Shown here one piece after another: positions 1 to 8,348 of a stretch of DNA of 64,000 bases (the first letter of the stretch is position 1; each line of letters starts with the position of its first letter). Under the pieces are notes generated by a model that did no database searches, was not told where the DNA came from, and saw only the letters and a program-made list of their open reading frames with translations. Where the stretch lies: positions 186,001 through 250,000 of the forward strand of contig NZ_JABGCI010000005.1 in assembly GCF_019799905.1 (NCBI RefSeq), written 5' to 3'. The DNA is from Trujillonella endophytica. Lineage in GTDB: Bacteria > Actinomycetota > Actinomycetes > Mycobacteriales > Geodermatophilaceae. Both the position numbers and the translations under genes were made by a program.

Positions 1-30
1 GCATCGGCCCTCGTGCGGCGACCCGGGGAC

Positions 31-150
31 GAGCGGACCGGGGGCGAGGGGTCCGGGGGCGAGGGGTCCGGGGGCGAGGGGTCCGGGGGCGAGGGGTCCG
101 GCGGCGAGGGGTCCGGCGGCGAGGGGTCCGGGGGCGAGGCATCCGAGGCA
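31..150. repeat. 15-bp tandem repeat (minisatellite)
   Basis: Six units of GAGGGGTCCGGSGGC lie head to tail from 46 to 135, with degenerate units on each side. Two of the units differ at one base. The unit is a multiple of three, so copy-number change would not shift the downstream MFS frame. If translated it gives (GEGSG)n. Confidence 0.9.
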
Positions 151-165
151 TCGGCGCGCGTCGCG

Positions 166-1329
166 ATGCCCCGCGAGGTGCGCGTCCTGGCCGTCGTGGC
201 GTTCGCGGTGGCGCTCGGTTTCGGCATCGTCGCGCCGGCGATCCCGCTGTTCGCCCGGGACTTCGGCGTCGGCACCACCGCCGTCGGCCTGGCGGTGAGC
301 GCGTTCGCCTTCTTCCGGTTCGTCTCCGCCTTCTCCGGGGGGACGCTGGTCGAGCGCTTCGGCGAGCGGACCGTGCTGGCGACCGGCCTGGTCGTCGTCG
401 CGGTCACCACCGGGCTGGCCGGGCTGGCCGGCTCGTTCCCGGTCTTCCTCGCGCTGCGCGCGATCGGCGGCATCGGCAGCGCCATGTTCACCGTCTCCGC
501 CCTGGCGCTGCTGCTGCGGGTGGCGCCGCCGACGCACCGCGGGCGGGCCGCCGCCACCTACCAGGGCGGGTTCATCCTCGGCGGCATCGCCGGGCCGGCC
601 TTCGGGGGTGTGCTCACCGAGCTCTCCCCCCGCCTGCCCTTCCTGCTGTACGCCGGGACGCTGCTGGTGGCCGGCGCGGTGACGCTGGTGCTGCTGCGCC
701 CACCCGCGGGTGCACCCGGCGTCGAGGCGGCCGGCGCGTCGACGGACCTCGACCGGGGGCCCGTGCCGCTCGGCGCGGCCCTGCGCTCACGGCTCTACAT
801 CGCCGCGCTGGTCGCCAACCTCGGCATCGGCTGGGTGCTGTTCGGCGTCCGCAACTCGCTCGTGCCGCTGTACGTCACCGAGGAGCTCGGCCGCGGTGCC
901 GCCTGGGCGGGCGCCGGCTTGCTCGCGGGTTCGGCGGCGCAGGCGCTGGGGCTGCTGCGGTCCGGCCGGCTGGCCGACACGTGGGGACGACGTCCCGCCC
1001 TGGTGCTGGGCTCGGCGCTGGGCACGGCCGCGATGGCGCTGCTGGTGCTGCCGCCGGTGACCTGGGTGTTCCTGCTCTCCATGGCCGTCTACGGGCTGGC
1101 CGCCTCGCTGCTGGCCAGCGTGCCCGCGGCGCTGGTGGGCGACGTCAGCCCGGCCCGGGGTGGCCGGGTGGTCGCGGTGTTCCAGATGTCGGCCGACCTG
1201 GGCGCGATCGTCGGGCCGCTGGCCGCGGGGTGGCTCACCGACGTCGCCTCGTACCAGGTGGCGTTCGCGGTGAGCACCGCCGTCGTCGCGGCCTCGCTCG
1301 CCACCGCGCTGACCCTCCCCCGCCGCTGA
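166..1329 (+). CDS. MFS transporter, drug/metabolite efflux type
   Basis: Major facilitator superfamily permease of the inner membrane, about 387 residues from this start with roughly 12 hydrophobic segments. The motif-A-like loop after TM2 (RFGERTVLATG) and the loop after the central break (RLADTWGRRPALVLG) are both visible, as in proton-coupled efflux carriers. The substrate cannot be read from the sequence. The same frame is open upstream to a GTG at 13, but that extension is only repeated Gly-Glu-Gly-Ser-Gly encoded by a 15-bp tandem repeat. I therefore prefer the ATG at 166, which directly precedes the first membrane segment; no strong ribosome binding site decides it. A longer N-terminus or a start outside the window cannot be excluded. 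Confidence 0.75.
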   Translation: MPREVRVLAVVAFAVALGFGIVAPAIPLFARDFGVGTTAVGLAVSAFAFFRFVSAFSGGTLVERFGERTVLATGLVVVAVTTGLAGLAGSFPVFLALRAIGGIGSAMFTVSALALLLRVAPPTHRGRAAATYQGGFILGGIAGPAFGGVLTELSPRLPFLLYAGTLLVAGAVTLVLLRPPAGAPGVEAAGASTDLDRGPVPLGAALRSRLYIAALVANLGIGWVLFGVRNSLVPLYVTEELGRGAAWAGAGLLAGSAAQALGLLRSGRLADTWGRRPALVLGSALGTAAMALLVLPPVTWVFLLSMAVYGLAASLLASVPAALVGDVSPARGGRVVAVFQMSADLGAIVGPLAAGWLTDVASYQVAFAVSTAVVAASLATALTLPRR

Positions 1330-1350
1330 CCTCCCGCCGCCGGCCCACGG

Positions 1351-1408
1351 CCGCCGGCGCGACCGCCGCGGGGCACCATCACCGCCGGCGCGACCGCCGC
1401 GGGGCACC
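1351..1408. repeat. 27-bp perfect direct repeat, two copies
   Basis: Positions 1351-1377 and 1382-1408 are identical and separated by 4 bases, in the gap between the MFS gene and the thioesterase-like gene. It is likely a slippage duplication; no function is apparent. Confidence 0.85.
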
Positions 1409-1505
1409 GAGCCGACGCCGCGTGTTGGGGCCGCCGACTCCTCACCGACACCCGGCGGCGCCACGCTGGGCCGCGTCCGCCACCACCACTCGTCGGGAGG
1501 CTGCG

Positions 1506-1919
1506 ATGGACGCCGTGCAGACCGTCGACCGCAGCCGGCTGGCCCTCGCCGTGCCGCTGGTGGAGGCGCTGGGCGCGCGTCCGCTGCGGCCCGAGGACCC
1601 GGCGGCCGGCGTCGTCGTCCCGGTGACTGGCCTCGCCGAGAGCGGTGGCGGGGCCATGCACGCCGCGGCGCTCACCGCGGTGCTGGAGCTGGCGGCCTAC
1701 CTGGCGCTGGTGCCCGCCCTGGACACCGACGAGCACGCGGTCTCGCACGCGGTCTCCCTGCAACTGGTGGCGCCGGCGTTCGGCGGCAGCCAGGTGGAGG
1801 CGATCGGGTACCTCGAACGGCGCGGCCGCTCGACGGCGTTCCTCACCGCGACGGCCGAGGTCTCCGGCGTCCTGGTCGCCACCGCGCAGATCACCAAGAG
1901 CATCGTGCCCTTCCGCTGA
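1506..1919 (+). CDS. PaaI/DUF4442-type hotdog thioesterase-like protein
   Basis: A 137-residue protein with hotdog-fold character. A GGAMHAAALTAVLELAAYL helix follows a short N-terminal part, then two beta-rich segments end in TAQITKSIV. This resembles PaaI or YiiD-like acyl-CoA thioesterases, which hydrolyse acyl-CoA in the cytoplasm; the substrate is unknown. The ATG at 1506 is preceded by GGAGG at 1496-1500 with good spacing, which fixes the start against longer open frames upstream. The gene stands alone between the MFS gene and a 41-bp repeat bounding the HNH element. The family call is from motif shape, not a catalytic residue that can be pinned. Confidence 0.7.
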   Translation: MDAVQTVDRSRLALAVPLVEALGARPLRPEDPAAGVVVPVTGLAESGGGAMHAAALTAVLELAAYLALVPALDTDEHAVSHAVSLQLVAPAFGGSQVEAIGYLERRGRSTAFLTATAEVSGVLVATAQITKSIVPFR

Positions 1920-1928
1920 CCGCCCCCG

Positions 1929-1969
1929 CTCCGGCTCCGAGGGCGGGGTCCGGCGAGGTCAGGGGTGCC
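1929..1969. repeat. 41-bp direct repeat, left copy bounding the HNH element
   Basis: Matches 3634-3674 at 38 of 41 positions. This copy lies 10 bases after the thioesterase-like stop codon and about 90 bases before the broken HNH gene. The pair brackets the HNH gene like the ends of a mobile or repeated element. Confidence 0.8.
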
Positions 1970-2059
1970 GAGGCCGAGGATGCAGAGCCGTCGGGTGCCC
2001 CGCCAGGGGCGGCTGACTCCCGCCGCTGACGGGGACTGTCGCCGAACGGCGAGTCGGCC

Positions 2060-3645
2060 ATGTGGTGCACGCCCCGTCACGGCGGAGGCGCTGACCTGCG
2101 AGAACTGTCGGACCCCCTGATCAGCGTGCTTGTCATGGAGGTCGGGGTGGTGCCGCCGCGGGTGCGCGGCGAGGAGGCCCCTGTCGTGCCCGGCGAGGTC
2201 GTGTCCTCGGGCCTGACCGACCTCGACGTGGTGGCCGACATCTGGTCGACCGATGCGCGGATGGCGCGGGAGCACGCTCACCAGGCCGCCGCGATCGCCG
2301 AGCTGGCCCGCCGGCGGCGGGTGGAACGGGACCGGGACTTCGGCGCCCGGGGCGGCCCGGGGGTGGACGCACGCGCGCTGCGCCCGGTGGCGCTGGCCGA
2401 CGTCTCCGACGACTTCGTCACCGAGCTGGCCGTCATCCGGGGCTGCTCGGAGGCCGAGGCGTCGGAGCTGGCAGTGGCAGCGCTGCTGCTCACCACGAAA
2501 GCTCGCGCCGGTGTGGTCGGAGCTCTACGCCGGGCGGCTGACGGTCCGCAAGGCGCGGATCCTGCTGGACCTGCTCGGTGACGTCGACGCCGCGGTCGCG
2601 CGCGGCGTGCAGGCGCGGGTGCTGCCCGGCGCCGCCGACTGTCGCCGGCGCGCCTGGCCGACCGCACCCGCTACCACCTGTACCGCCTCGACGCCGAAGC
2701 CCGGGACCGTCGCCGCAAGGAGGCCGAGCGGGTCGCCGACGTGCACGTCGAGCGCACCGCCGACGGCCTGGGCCGGCTGGTCATCGAGGGCCCGCTGCAC
2801 CAGGTGCACGCCGCTCGGGACGCCGCCGGCAGTACGCCCGCTGGCTGCGCGCCGACGGCGATCCCCGCCCGATCGGGCTGCTCCGGGCGACCGCGGCGCT
2901 GGACCTGCTGCTGCGCCCCTGGGATGCCGGCCGACCACCGGTCACCGCGCAGCTGACCATCCACGCCGCACTGCCCGCGCTGCGCCCGGACGGCCCGGCC
3001 GACGCCCCACCCGCCGAGCTCGACGGGCAGGTCATCACCGCCGCCCAGTGCCGCGAGGTCCTCGCCGACCTGGACGTGCTCGACCTCGGCCCCGCCCCGG
3101 CCGGCGGATCGATCACCATCGCCCTGGACGACCCGGCCACCGGCCAGACGATCGCCGTGGCGACCCGCGCCGAACTCGCCCGCGCCGCCGGCGCCGGCCG
3201 CCACATCACCCGCCACATCCGCCGCCGACAGCTGACCGGCACGACCAGCGGCTCGGTCGACGGGCCGGGACTGCGGCCGCCGCCACCGACCCGGGCCTAC
3301 CGGCCGACCGCCGCGCAGCGCCGCCTCGTCACCACCCGCGACCGGTACTGCCGCATGCCCGGCTGCCGCCGCCGGCCCGGCAACTGCGATCTCGACCACG
3401 GCACCGCTCACGCCGACGGCGGACCCACCGACTGCTGGAACCTGTGCTGCTTGTGCCGCCGCCACCACCGCATCAAGACCTTCGCCCGGGGCTGGACCTT
3501 CACCCTGCTGCCCGACGGCCGGCTGATCGTCCGCACCCCGTCCGGCGTCACCCGCACCACCCGACCACCCGGCTGGCACCACGACCCCGAACCCGAACCA
3601 CCCTGGCTCGACGAGGCAACCCCACCCGATCCACTCCGGCTCTGA
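2060..3645 (+). pseudogene. 13E12-type DUF222/HNH endonuclease, frameshifted
   Basis: The N-terminal DUF222 part reads in one frame to about 2510 (VADIWSTDARMAREHAHQAA ... LAVIRGCSEAEASELAVAA). It continues in a second frame (LYAGRLTVRKARILLDLLGD), then a third (YHLYRLDAEARDRRRKEAER), and finally in a fourth segment from about 2825 to the stop. That last segment holds the HNH nuclease: CRMPGCRRR, LDHGTAHADGGPTDCWN and CRRHHRIK. At least three frame changes (near 2510, 2650 and 2825) are needed to restore one protein, so no functional product is expected unless the assembly is wrong. REP13E12-family genes of actinobacteria are repeated, often mobile, HNH-bearing units. The start is uncertain; a GTG or ATG further in is equally possible. 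Confidence 0.85.
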
Positions 3646-3674
3646 GGGCGGGGTCCGACGAGGTCAGGGGCGCC
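3634..3674. repeat. 41-bp direct repeat, right copy
   Basis: Partner of 1929-1969 (38/41 identical). It contains the TGA stop of the HNH pseudogene (3643-3645) and, on the other strand, the stop codon of the DUF6221 gene (3664-3666). Two gene ends lie inside the repeat. Confidence 0.8.
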
Positions 3675-4065
3675 ACTCCGGTCGGTAGTCGGGGTGGTCG
3701 GCGTAGGGCAGCGCGAGCAGGGCCAGGGTGAGCGCGGCCAACTGGCGCGCGTCGACCGGCGGCACCGGGAAGTCCGCCATCCCGGTCTGCCGCGAGCCCA
3801 CGAACGCCTGGTCCGGTCGCAGCTCCCGGCACGCCAGCACCAGCCGCCAGCGGGCGGCGCAGTCGGCCAGCACCGCCTGCGGGTCGTGCCGGGCGACGTG
3901 CTCGCGCACGCCGGCCGGCACCTGCTCGTCCAGTCCGCCAACCGGCCACCGGTCCCCGGCCTGCGCCGCCACCCGCTTGTCCTCGGCGAGGCGGGCCATG
4001 AGGAACTCGTCCAGGCGCGGTTGCATGTCCGGCTGGAGGCCGGAGCCGCTGTACTCCGCGCTCAT
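3664..4065 (-). CDS. DUF6221 family protein
   Basis: A 133-residue soluble protein. The C-terminal ALPYADHPDYRPEWRP is the hallmark ending of DUF6221 proteins of Streptomyces and relatives, and the central HVARHDPQAVLADCAARW matches the family's conserved RHDP segment. No biochemical role is known for the family. The ATG at 4065 has AGGGAGGAG just upstream, which sets the start. The kinase gene ends 17 bases upstream on the same strand, so the two may be cotranscribed. The 3' end runs into the right-hand 41-bp repeat. Confidence 0.85.
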   Translation of the reverse strand: MSAEYSGSGLQPDMQPRLDEFLMARLAEDKRVAAQAGDRWPVGGLDEQVPAGVREHVARHDPQAVLADCAARWRLVLACRELRPDQAFVGSRQTGMADFPVPPVDARQLAALTLALLALPYADHPDYRPEWRP

Positions 4066-4082
4066 GTGGCGCTCCTCCCTGG

Positions 4083-5870
4083 TCAGCCGGCGGCGGTGCC
4101 CGCCGGGGCGCTGCTGGCAGTGTCCGCCGTCCCCGTGTCGGTCGCCGGGGGCTCCGTCGTCCCGCCGCCGGTCGGTCCGGTCGGCTCCGTCGGCTGCGTC
4201 GTCACCGGCGGACCCGGCTCGGTCTCCGTGGGCTCCGTCTCCGAGGACTCGGTCTCCGTGGGCTCCGTCGGCGTGGTCGGATCCGTGGCCGGGTCGGACG
4301 CGGCCGGCTCGGAGGGGGCCGGGTCGGCGGGCGGAGCGGGCTGCTCGGTGTCCGTGGGGACACCGTCCGGGTTCGGCGTCGTGGCCGGCTCCTCCTCGAC
4401 CGGCGGGCCGGGGGCCGTTCCGGGGGTCTGCGCATCCGGGGTGCCGGCGGCCGGCGTCTCGGCGGTCGCGGTGCCGGGTGCCGGCGCCGGGTCGTCCTCG
4501 CCGACGGTCGTCCCGACGCCGAGGGGCAGCGGGGCCCCGGCCGGCGTGTCCGGCGCGTCGGAGAGGTCCTCCTCCGCGGGCGCCACCGCGACGGTCACCC
4601 GCACCTCGTCGCCCTCGTCCAGCCGGGTGCCGGCCGGACCGACGGCCAGCACCGTGCCGGCGGGATGCGACGCGGTCACCTGGTCCACCCGGACGACGAC
4701 GAGCCCCAGGGAACCGAGCTCACCCGCGACGTCCTCGTACTGCCGGCCCACGTGGTCGGCCTCGGCCAGCAGGATGCCCGGGTCCGCGGCCACCGACGGC
4801 GCCTCGGCCACCGGCTCCTCCCTACCGCCGGCCCCGCCCAGGACGAACACCAGGGTGCCGGCGGTCAGCAGGAGCACCAGGAGCGGCAGGAACACCGTCA
4901 GCGCGCGCCGCCGGGCCGGCGGCGCCGCGAGAGTCGGCGAGCGGACGTCACCGGCGCGGGTGGCGGCGCCCGCACCGGCCCCGACCAGGGCTCGCACCGG
5001 TCGGGTGCGGTGGGCGCCGTCGGTCTCGTAGTCGCGGCCCAGCGTCTCCTGCATCGCCTCCAGGAAGGCGCCACCGTCGGGGATGCGCTGGCCCGGGTCC
5101 TTGGCGAGCGCCGAGTCGATCAGGCCCCGGACCTCCGCGGGCAGCTCGGCCGGCAGCGGCTGCGGGTCCGCGACGACGTGCTGCAGCGCGATGGTCACCG
5201 GGTTGGTGCCTCCGAACGCCGCGTGCCCGGTCAGGGACTCGTAGCCGACCAGGCCCAGGGCGTACACGTCGCTGGCGGGGGTGGCCGCCTCGCCCTTCGC
5301 CTGCTCGGGCGACATGTACTGCGGGGTGCCGATGACCTGGCCCGTCCCGGTCAGCGCGACGCTGTCGGCGGAGCGCGCGATGCCGAAGTCGGTCAGCTTC
5401 ACCGCTCCGTCGGGGCGCACGAGGATGTTGGCCGGCTTGACGTCCCGGTGCACCATGCCGCGGCGGTGCGCCTCGGCGAGGCCGGCAGCGGTCTGCCGGA
5501 GGACCGAGAGCGCCGCCTGCGGCTCCATGGCCCCGCCCGCGGAGAGCCTCGCCGACAGCGGGGCCCCGTCGACGAGCTCCATGACGAGGTAGGCGAGGTG
5601 CTCGCCGGCTTCCTCGGGCGCGGTCTCCCCGTAGTCGAGGACGGCCGCGATGTTGGGGTGGCTGAGCGCCGCGGCGTGGCGCGCCTCCGCACGGAAGCGC
5701 TCGACGAAGGTGGGGTCGTCGGCGTACTCGCTGCGCAGCACCTTCACCGCGACGTTCCGCTGCAGGACGGTGTCCAGCGCCCGCCAGACCTCGCCCATGC
5801 CTCCGGTCGCGATCCGGTCCCGCAACTCGTACCGACCCCCGAGGAGCCGACGTTCCCCCTCGACGCTCAC
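4083..5870 (-). CDS. PASTA-domain serine/threonine protein kinase
   Basis: A 595-residue Hanks-type membrane kinase. The kinase domain covers about residues 13-275: glycine loop IATGGMGEVW, ATP-binding Lys43 (VAVKVL), catalytic HRDVKPANIL at about 141-150, DFG at 161-163, and the APE-equivalent SPEQ. A basic juxtamembrane stretch (RRRAL) leads into one membrane segment near 320-345, followed by one PASTA-like domain (about 355-430). A long Pro/Thr/Glu-rich tail follows outside the membrane. PknB-type proteins usually carry three or four PASTA repeats, so a single one plus a low-complexity tail is unusual. PASTA domains of this family sense peptidoglycan fragments; a cell-wall or growth signalling role is inferred. 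No cognate phosphatase is adjacent. Confidence 0.93.
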   Translation of the reverse strand: MSVEGERRLLGGRYELRDRIATGGMGEVWRALDTVLQRNVAVKVLRSEYADDPTFVERFRAEARHAAALSHPNIAAVLDYGETAPEEAGEHLAYLVMELVDGAPLSARLSAGGAMEPQAALSVLRQTAAGLAEAHRRGMVHRDVKPANILVRPDGAVKLTDFGIARSADSVALTGTGQVIGTPQYMSPEQAKGEAATPASDVYALGLVGYESLTGHAAFGGTNPVTIALQHVVADPQPLPAELPAEVRGLIDSALAKDPGQRIPDGGAFLEAMQETLGRDYETDGAHRTRPVRALVGAGAGAATRAGDVRSPTLAAPPARRRALTVFLPLLVLLLTAGTLVFVLGGAGGREEPVAEAPSVAADPGILLAEADHVGRQYEDVAGELGSLGLVVVRVDQVTASHPAGTVLAVGPAGTRLDEGDEVRVTVAVAPAEEDLSDAPDTPAGAPLPLGVGTTVGEDDPAPAPGTATAETPAAGTPDAQTPGTAPGPPVEEEPATTPNPDGVPTDTEQPAPPADPAPSEPAASDPATDPTTPTEPTETESSETEPTETEPGPPVTTQPTEPTGPTGGGTTEPPATDTGTADTASSAPAGTAAG

Positions 5871-5983
5871 CTCGGAGATGTCCCCCGATCAGGTGACCGT
5901 CACACCCCGAACGGCCGACCGGCCGCGACGGAGCGGCGGCGGTGACCGAGCGCCACGGGACGGCGACCCCGTGGAGGCGTCCG

Positions 5984-7789
5984 TCAGTCCGCGGCGGGCA
6001 CCTGCCTGCTGAGCTTCCGCCACAACCAACCCGAGGCCACCCGCCGCCCCTCGACCAGGTACTCCGGGACCGCGTCGTCGAGCAGCGTCGCCTCCAGTGC
6101 GCGGCGCACCCCGGGCCGGCCGGCGAACAGCAGCTCGTCGCCGGGCCGCAGGACGACGTCGTCGTCGGGCGCGAGCAGGTGCTCGTCCCCCTGCCGCACG
6201 ACCAGCGTCACCGCGGCCAGCGGCCGGTCCCGGTCCACCGGGCTCCGCAGCAGGTCCCCGAGCGTCAGCCGCCCCTCCGCCAGCCAGCGGGTCAGGGACG
6301 GCGCCTCGGACTCGTCCAGCCGCACCTTCCACAGCGGGTCCAGGTGCCGGCCGCACTGCTCCACGAGCCGTGCCGTGACCCGCGCGGCCCACGCGTCGTC
6401 CCGCTGGAGCATCCCGCGGACGAACCGCCAGAGCAGCGGGGTCGACAGCTGCGCGTACGCCTCGTTCGCCACCACCGTCGTCGGCACCAGCAGCGCGTCG
6501 ACCTCCAGCGCAGCGAACAGCGGGGCGCTCGTCGGTGAGTTCTGCCGCGCGGCGATGAACATGCCCGGAGCGACCCGGCGGGCCTCGGCGACCAGCGACA
6601 TGTTGGTGATGTCGTCGTCGCTGCCGGCCACGAAGCCGACCGCACCGACCAGCCCGGCCTCGACGAGGACGTCGGGGTCGGAGGCGTCCCCCACCACGGT
6701 CGGGTCCTGCTCCCCCTCGACCGCCCGCGGGTCGATCGTCGCCACCTCCAGCCCCTCGGCGCGCAGGTCGCCGGCGAAGTGCCGGCCGAAGGTGCCATAG
6801 CCGGCCACCACCCACCGGCCCGGCGCCGGCGGCTGCCGCCGCTCCGGGAGCTCCGCGCCCGGTCCGCTCTCCAGCCACGTCGTCAGCTGGTAGGACGACG
6901 GCGCGCGCAGCGCCAGCCGCAGCCGGTCACCGAACCGGTCGAACGGGTTGATGACCGTCGGCGAGCCGAAGGCGCGCATCCGCTCGGCCACCACCGCCGA
7001 GGTCGTCCGGGCCACCACCGGCAGTTCCGGGCGCAGCAGCGCCGCGCTCATCGTGACGGCCAGGTTGGCCTGGTCGTCGTTGGTCAGCGCCACCACGCCC
7101 TCGCACCACGGGTGGTCGAGGCCGGCGACCACGAGGGCGTGCAGGTCGCGGGCGTCGCCGACCAGCCCGGGGACGTCCGCGTGCGAGGTGTTCAGCTCCA
7201 GGACGTCGATGCGGGCCTCGTCGCGGTCGACGACGGTGAACCGGCGTCCCAGGGCGTCGAAGGCCTCCCCCAGCTTCTCGCCGGTCTGCCCGTACCCGGC
7301 CATGAGCAGGAAGGGCTCGCGCAGTCGTGCCACCTTGCGGGTCACGTGCCCGGTGGTGAGCGCCCGCCGGAAGGCGCGGTCCTGCAGCAGGGTGAGGACG
7401 GCGCCGATGGCGTAGGCCCAGCCGATGACGGTCAGGTAGATCGCCCCGGTGACCCACATCCGCTGGGCGTAGCTGAACTCGTTCGGCAGCTCGCCGAAGC
7501 CGATCGTGGTCGCCGTGTAGCTCATGAAGTAGAAGGCGTCGAAGACGCTCATCCGGGCCGGCCGGCCCTCGGTGTCCTGCCCGGGCACCAGGCTCAGCCC
7601 CACCACGCTGACCGTGAAGACCAGGATCAGCGTGATCAGGGGCGCCCGGAGCCGGCGCAGGACGACGAACACCGCGCCGGACTCCGTGGCCCGCACCACC
7701 ACCGGGTGCCGGCGGTACATCCGCCGCTGCGGCGGGGTCCGCTGGCTCGACGGCGACCCGGCGAAGAGCCGCCAGAACGCCCGTAGCAC
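5984..7789 (-). CDS. Potassium channel with two RCK/TrkA domains
   Basis: About 601 residues. An N-terminal membrane unit has two hydrophobic helices around a pore loop, TATTIGFGELP, a variant of the TVGYGD potassium filter. Two Rossmann TrkA-N/RCK domains follow (LLMAGYGQTGEKLGEAF and VVAGYGTFGRHFA, the second with its acidic NAD contact TIDP). A TrkA-C-like end carries LRPGDELLFAGRPG. The product should gate K+ flow in response to nucleotide or ions at the RCK ring. The start is uncertain: GTG at 7789 keeps a conserved-looking SPSSQRTPPQRR segment, while ATG at 7720 gives a shorter N-terminus. The DUF6394-like gene ends about 20 bases upstream on the same strand, so the two likely form one unit. 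Confidence 0.85.
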   Translation of the reverse strand: MLRAFWRLFAGSPSSQRTPPQRRMYRRHPVVVRATESGAVFVVLRRLRAPLITLILVFTVSVVGLSLVPGQDTEGRPARMSVFDAFYFMSYTATTIGFGELPNEFSYAQRMWVTGAIYLTVIGWAYAIGAVLTLLQDRAFRRALTTGHVTRKVARLREPFLLMAGYGQTGEKLGEAFDALGRRFTVVDRDEARIDVLELNTSHADVPGLVGDARDLHALVVAGLDHPWCEGVVALTNDDQANLAVTMSAALLRPELPVVARTTSAVVAERMRAFGSPTVINPFDRFGDRLRLALRAPSSYQLTTWLESGPGAELPERRQPPAPGRWVVAGYGTFGRHFAGDLRAEGLEVATIDPRAVEGEQDPTVVGDASDPDVLVEAGLVGAVGFVAGSDDDITNMSLVAEARRVAPGMFIAARQNSPTSAPLFAALEVDALLVPTTVVANEAYAQLSTPLLWRFVRGMLQRDDAWAARVTARLVEQCGRHLDPLWKVRLDESEAPSLTRWLAEGRLTLGDLLRSPVDRDRPLAAVTLVVRQGDEHLLAPDDDVVLRPGDELLFAGRPGVRRALEATLLDDAVPEYLVEGRRVASGWLWRKLSRQVPAAD

Positions 7790-7809
7790 CCCGCCCACGC
7801 CGGCCGCCG

Positions 7810-8196
7810 TCAGCGTCGCTGGAACGACACGGTCTCGACGACCAGGAGCACCAGGGAGACCACGTTGGCCAGCAGCGCTCCGCCGGAGAGGGACACGATG
7901 CTGGAGGTGGCCTCGGCGTCGAGGCCTGCTTCGCTGACGTGGTTGGCGTACACGTAGACGACGGTCGCCGAGATCAGCTGCAGGTCGGCCACCAGGCTCG
8001 TGGCGAGGTGCACCGCGCCGATCTGCGTGCGGTCGCCGAACTTCAGCACCGTGGCCACGAGGTTGACGACGACCGCGGCGTACAGCTCCCACTTGTTGTG
8101 GACGGCCGGGTCGTCGATGTCGCCGATGAAGAACCCGAAGTTCAGGGTCGCGGCGAGCAGCACGAAGAACCCGAAGACCACCTTCTCGAGGTTCAT
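7810..8196 (-). CDS. Small four-helix membrane protein, DUF6394-like
   Basis: A 128-residue, very hydrophobic protein with about four membrane segments (VVFGFFVLLAATLNFGFFIG near the N-terminus; LLANVVSLVLLVVETVSF near the C-terminus). The order and length fit the DUF6394 family, whose function is unknown; that assignment is from memory of the pattern. It lies immediately upstream of the two-RCK potassium channel, so an accessory role for the channel is a reasonable inference. The ATG at 8196 is the natural start, with no in-frame extension of coding character. The region 8197-8348 before the divergent methyltransferase holds no gene that I can support. Confidence 0.7.
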   Translation of the reverse strand: MNLEKVVFGFFVLLAATLNFGFFIGDIDDPAVHNKWELYAAVVVNLVATVLKFGDRTQIGAVHLATSLVADLQLISATVVYVYANHVSEAGLDAEATSSIVSLSGGALLANVVSLVLLVVETVSFQRR

Positions 8197-8348
8197 GCGA
8201 TCGCGACTCCCCCCGGGGGCCTGACCTGGACCGACGCCGAGAGCCGACCCTAGCTCCGGCAGCGCGACGCCGCCGGGTGGCGGCCCGCACCACGGCGGCC
8301 CGCCGGCCGCCCCTGGTGGGCGGGCCCGGACAGGGCCACGCTGCCCCC

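Noticed and set aside
46..135. CRISPR-like array
   Set aside because: Units are contiguous, 15 bases long, without spacers; it is a simple tandem repeat.
2253..3731. One intact 492-codon gene in the HNH region
   Set aside because: Only a short internal piece of that frame is DUF222; the rest is Arg/Pro-rich shadow, and the HNH motifs are in another frame.
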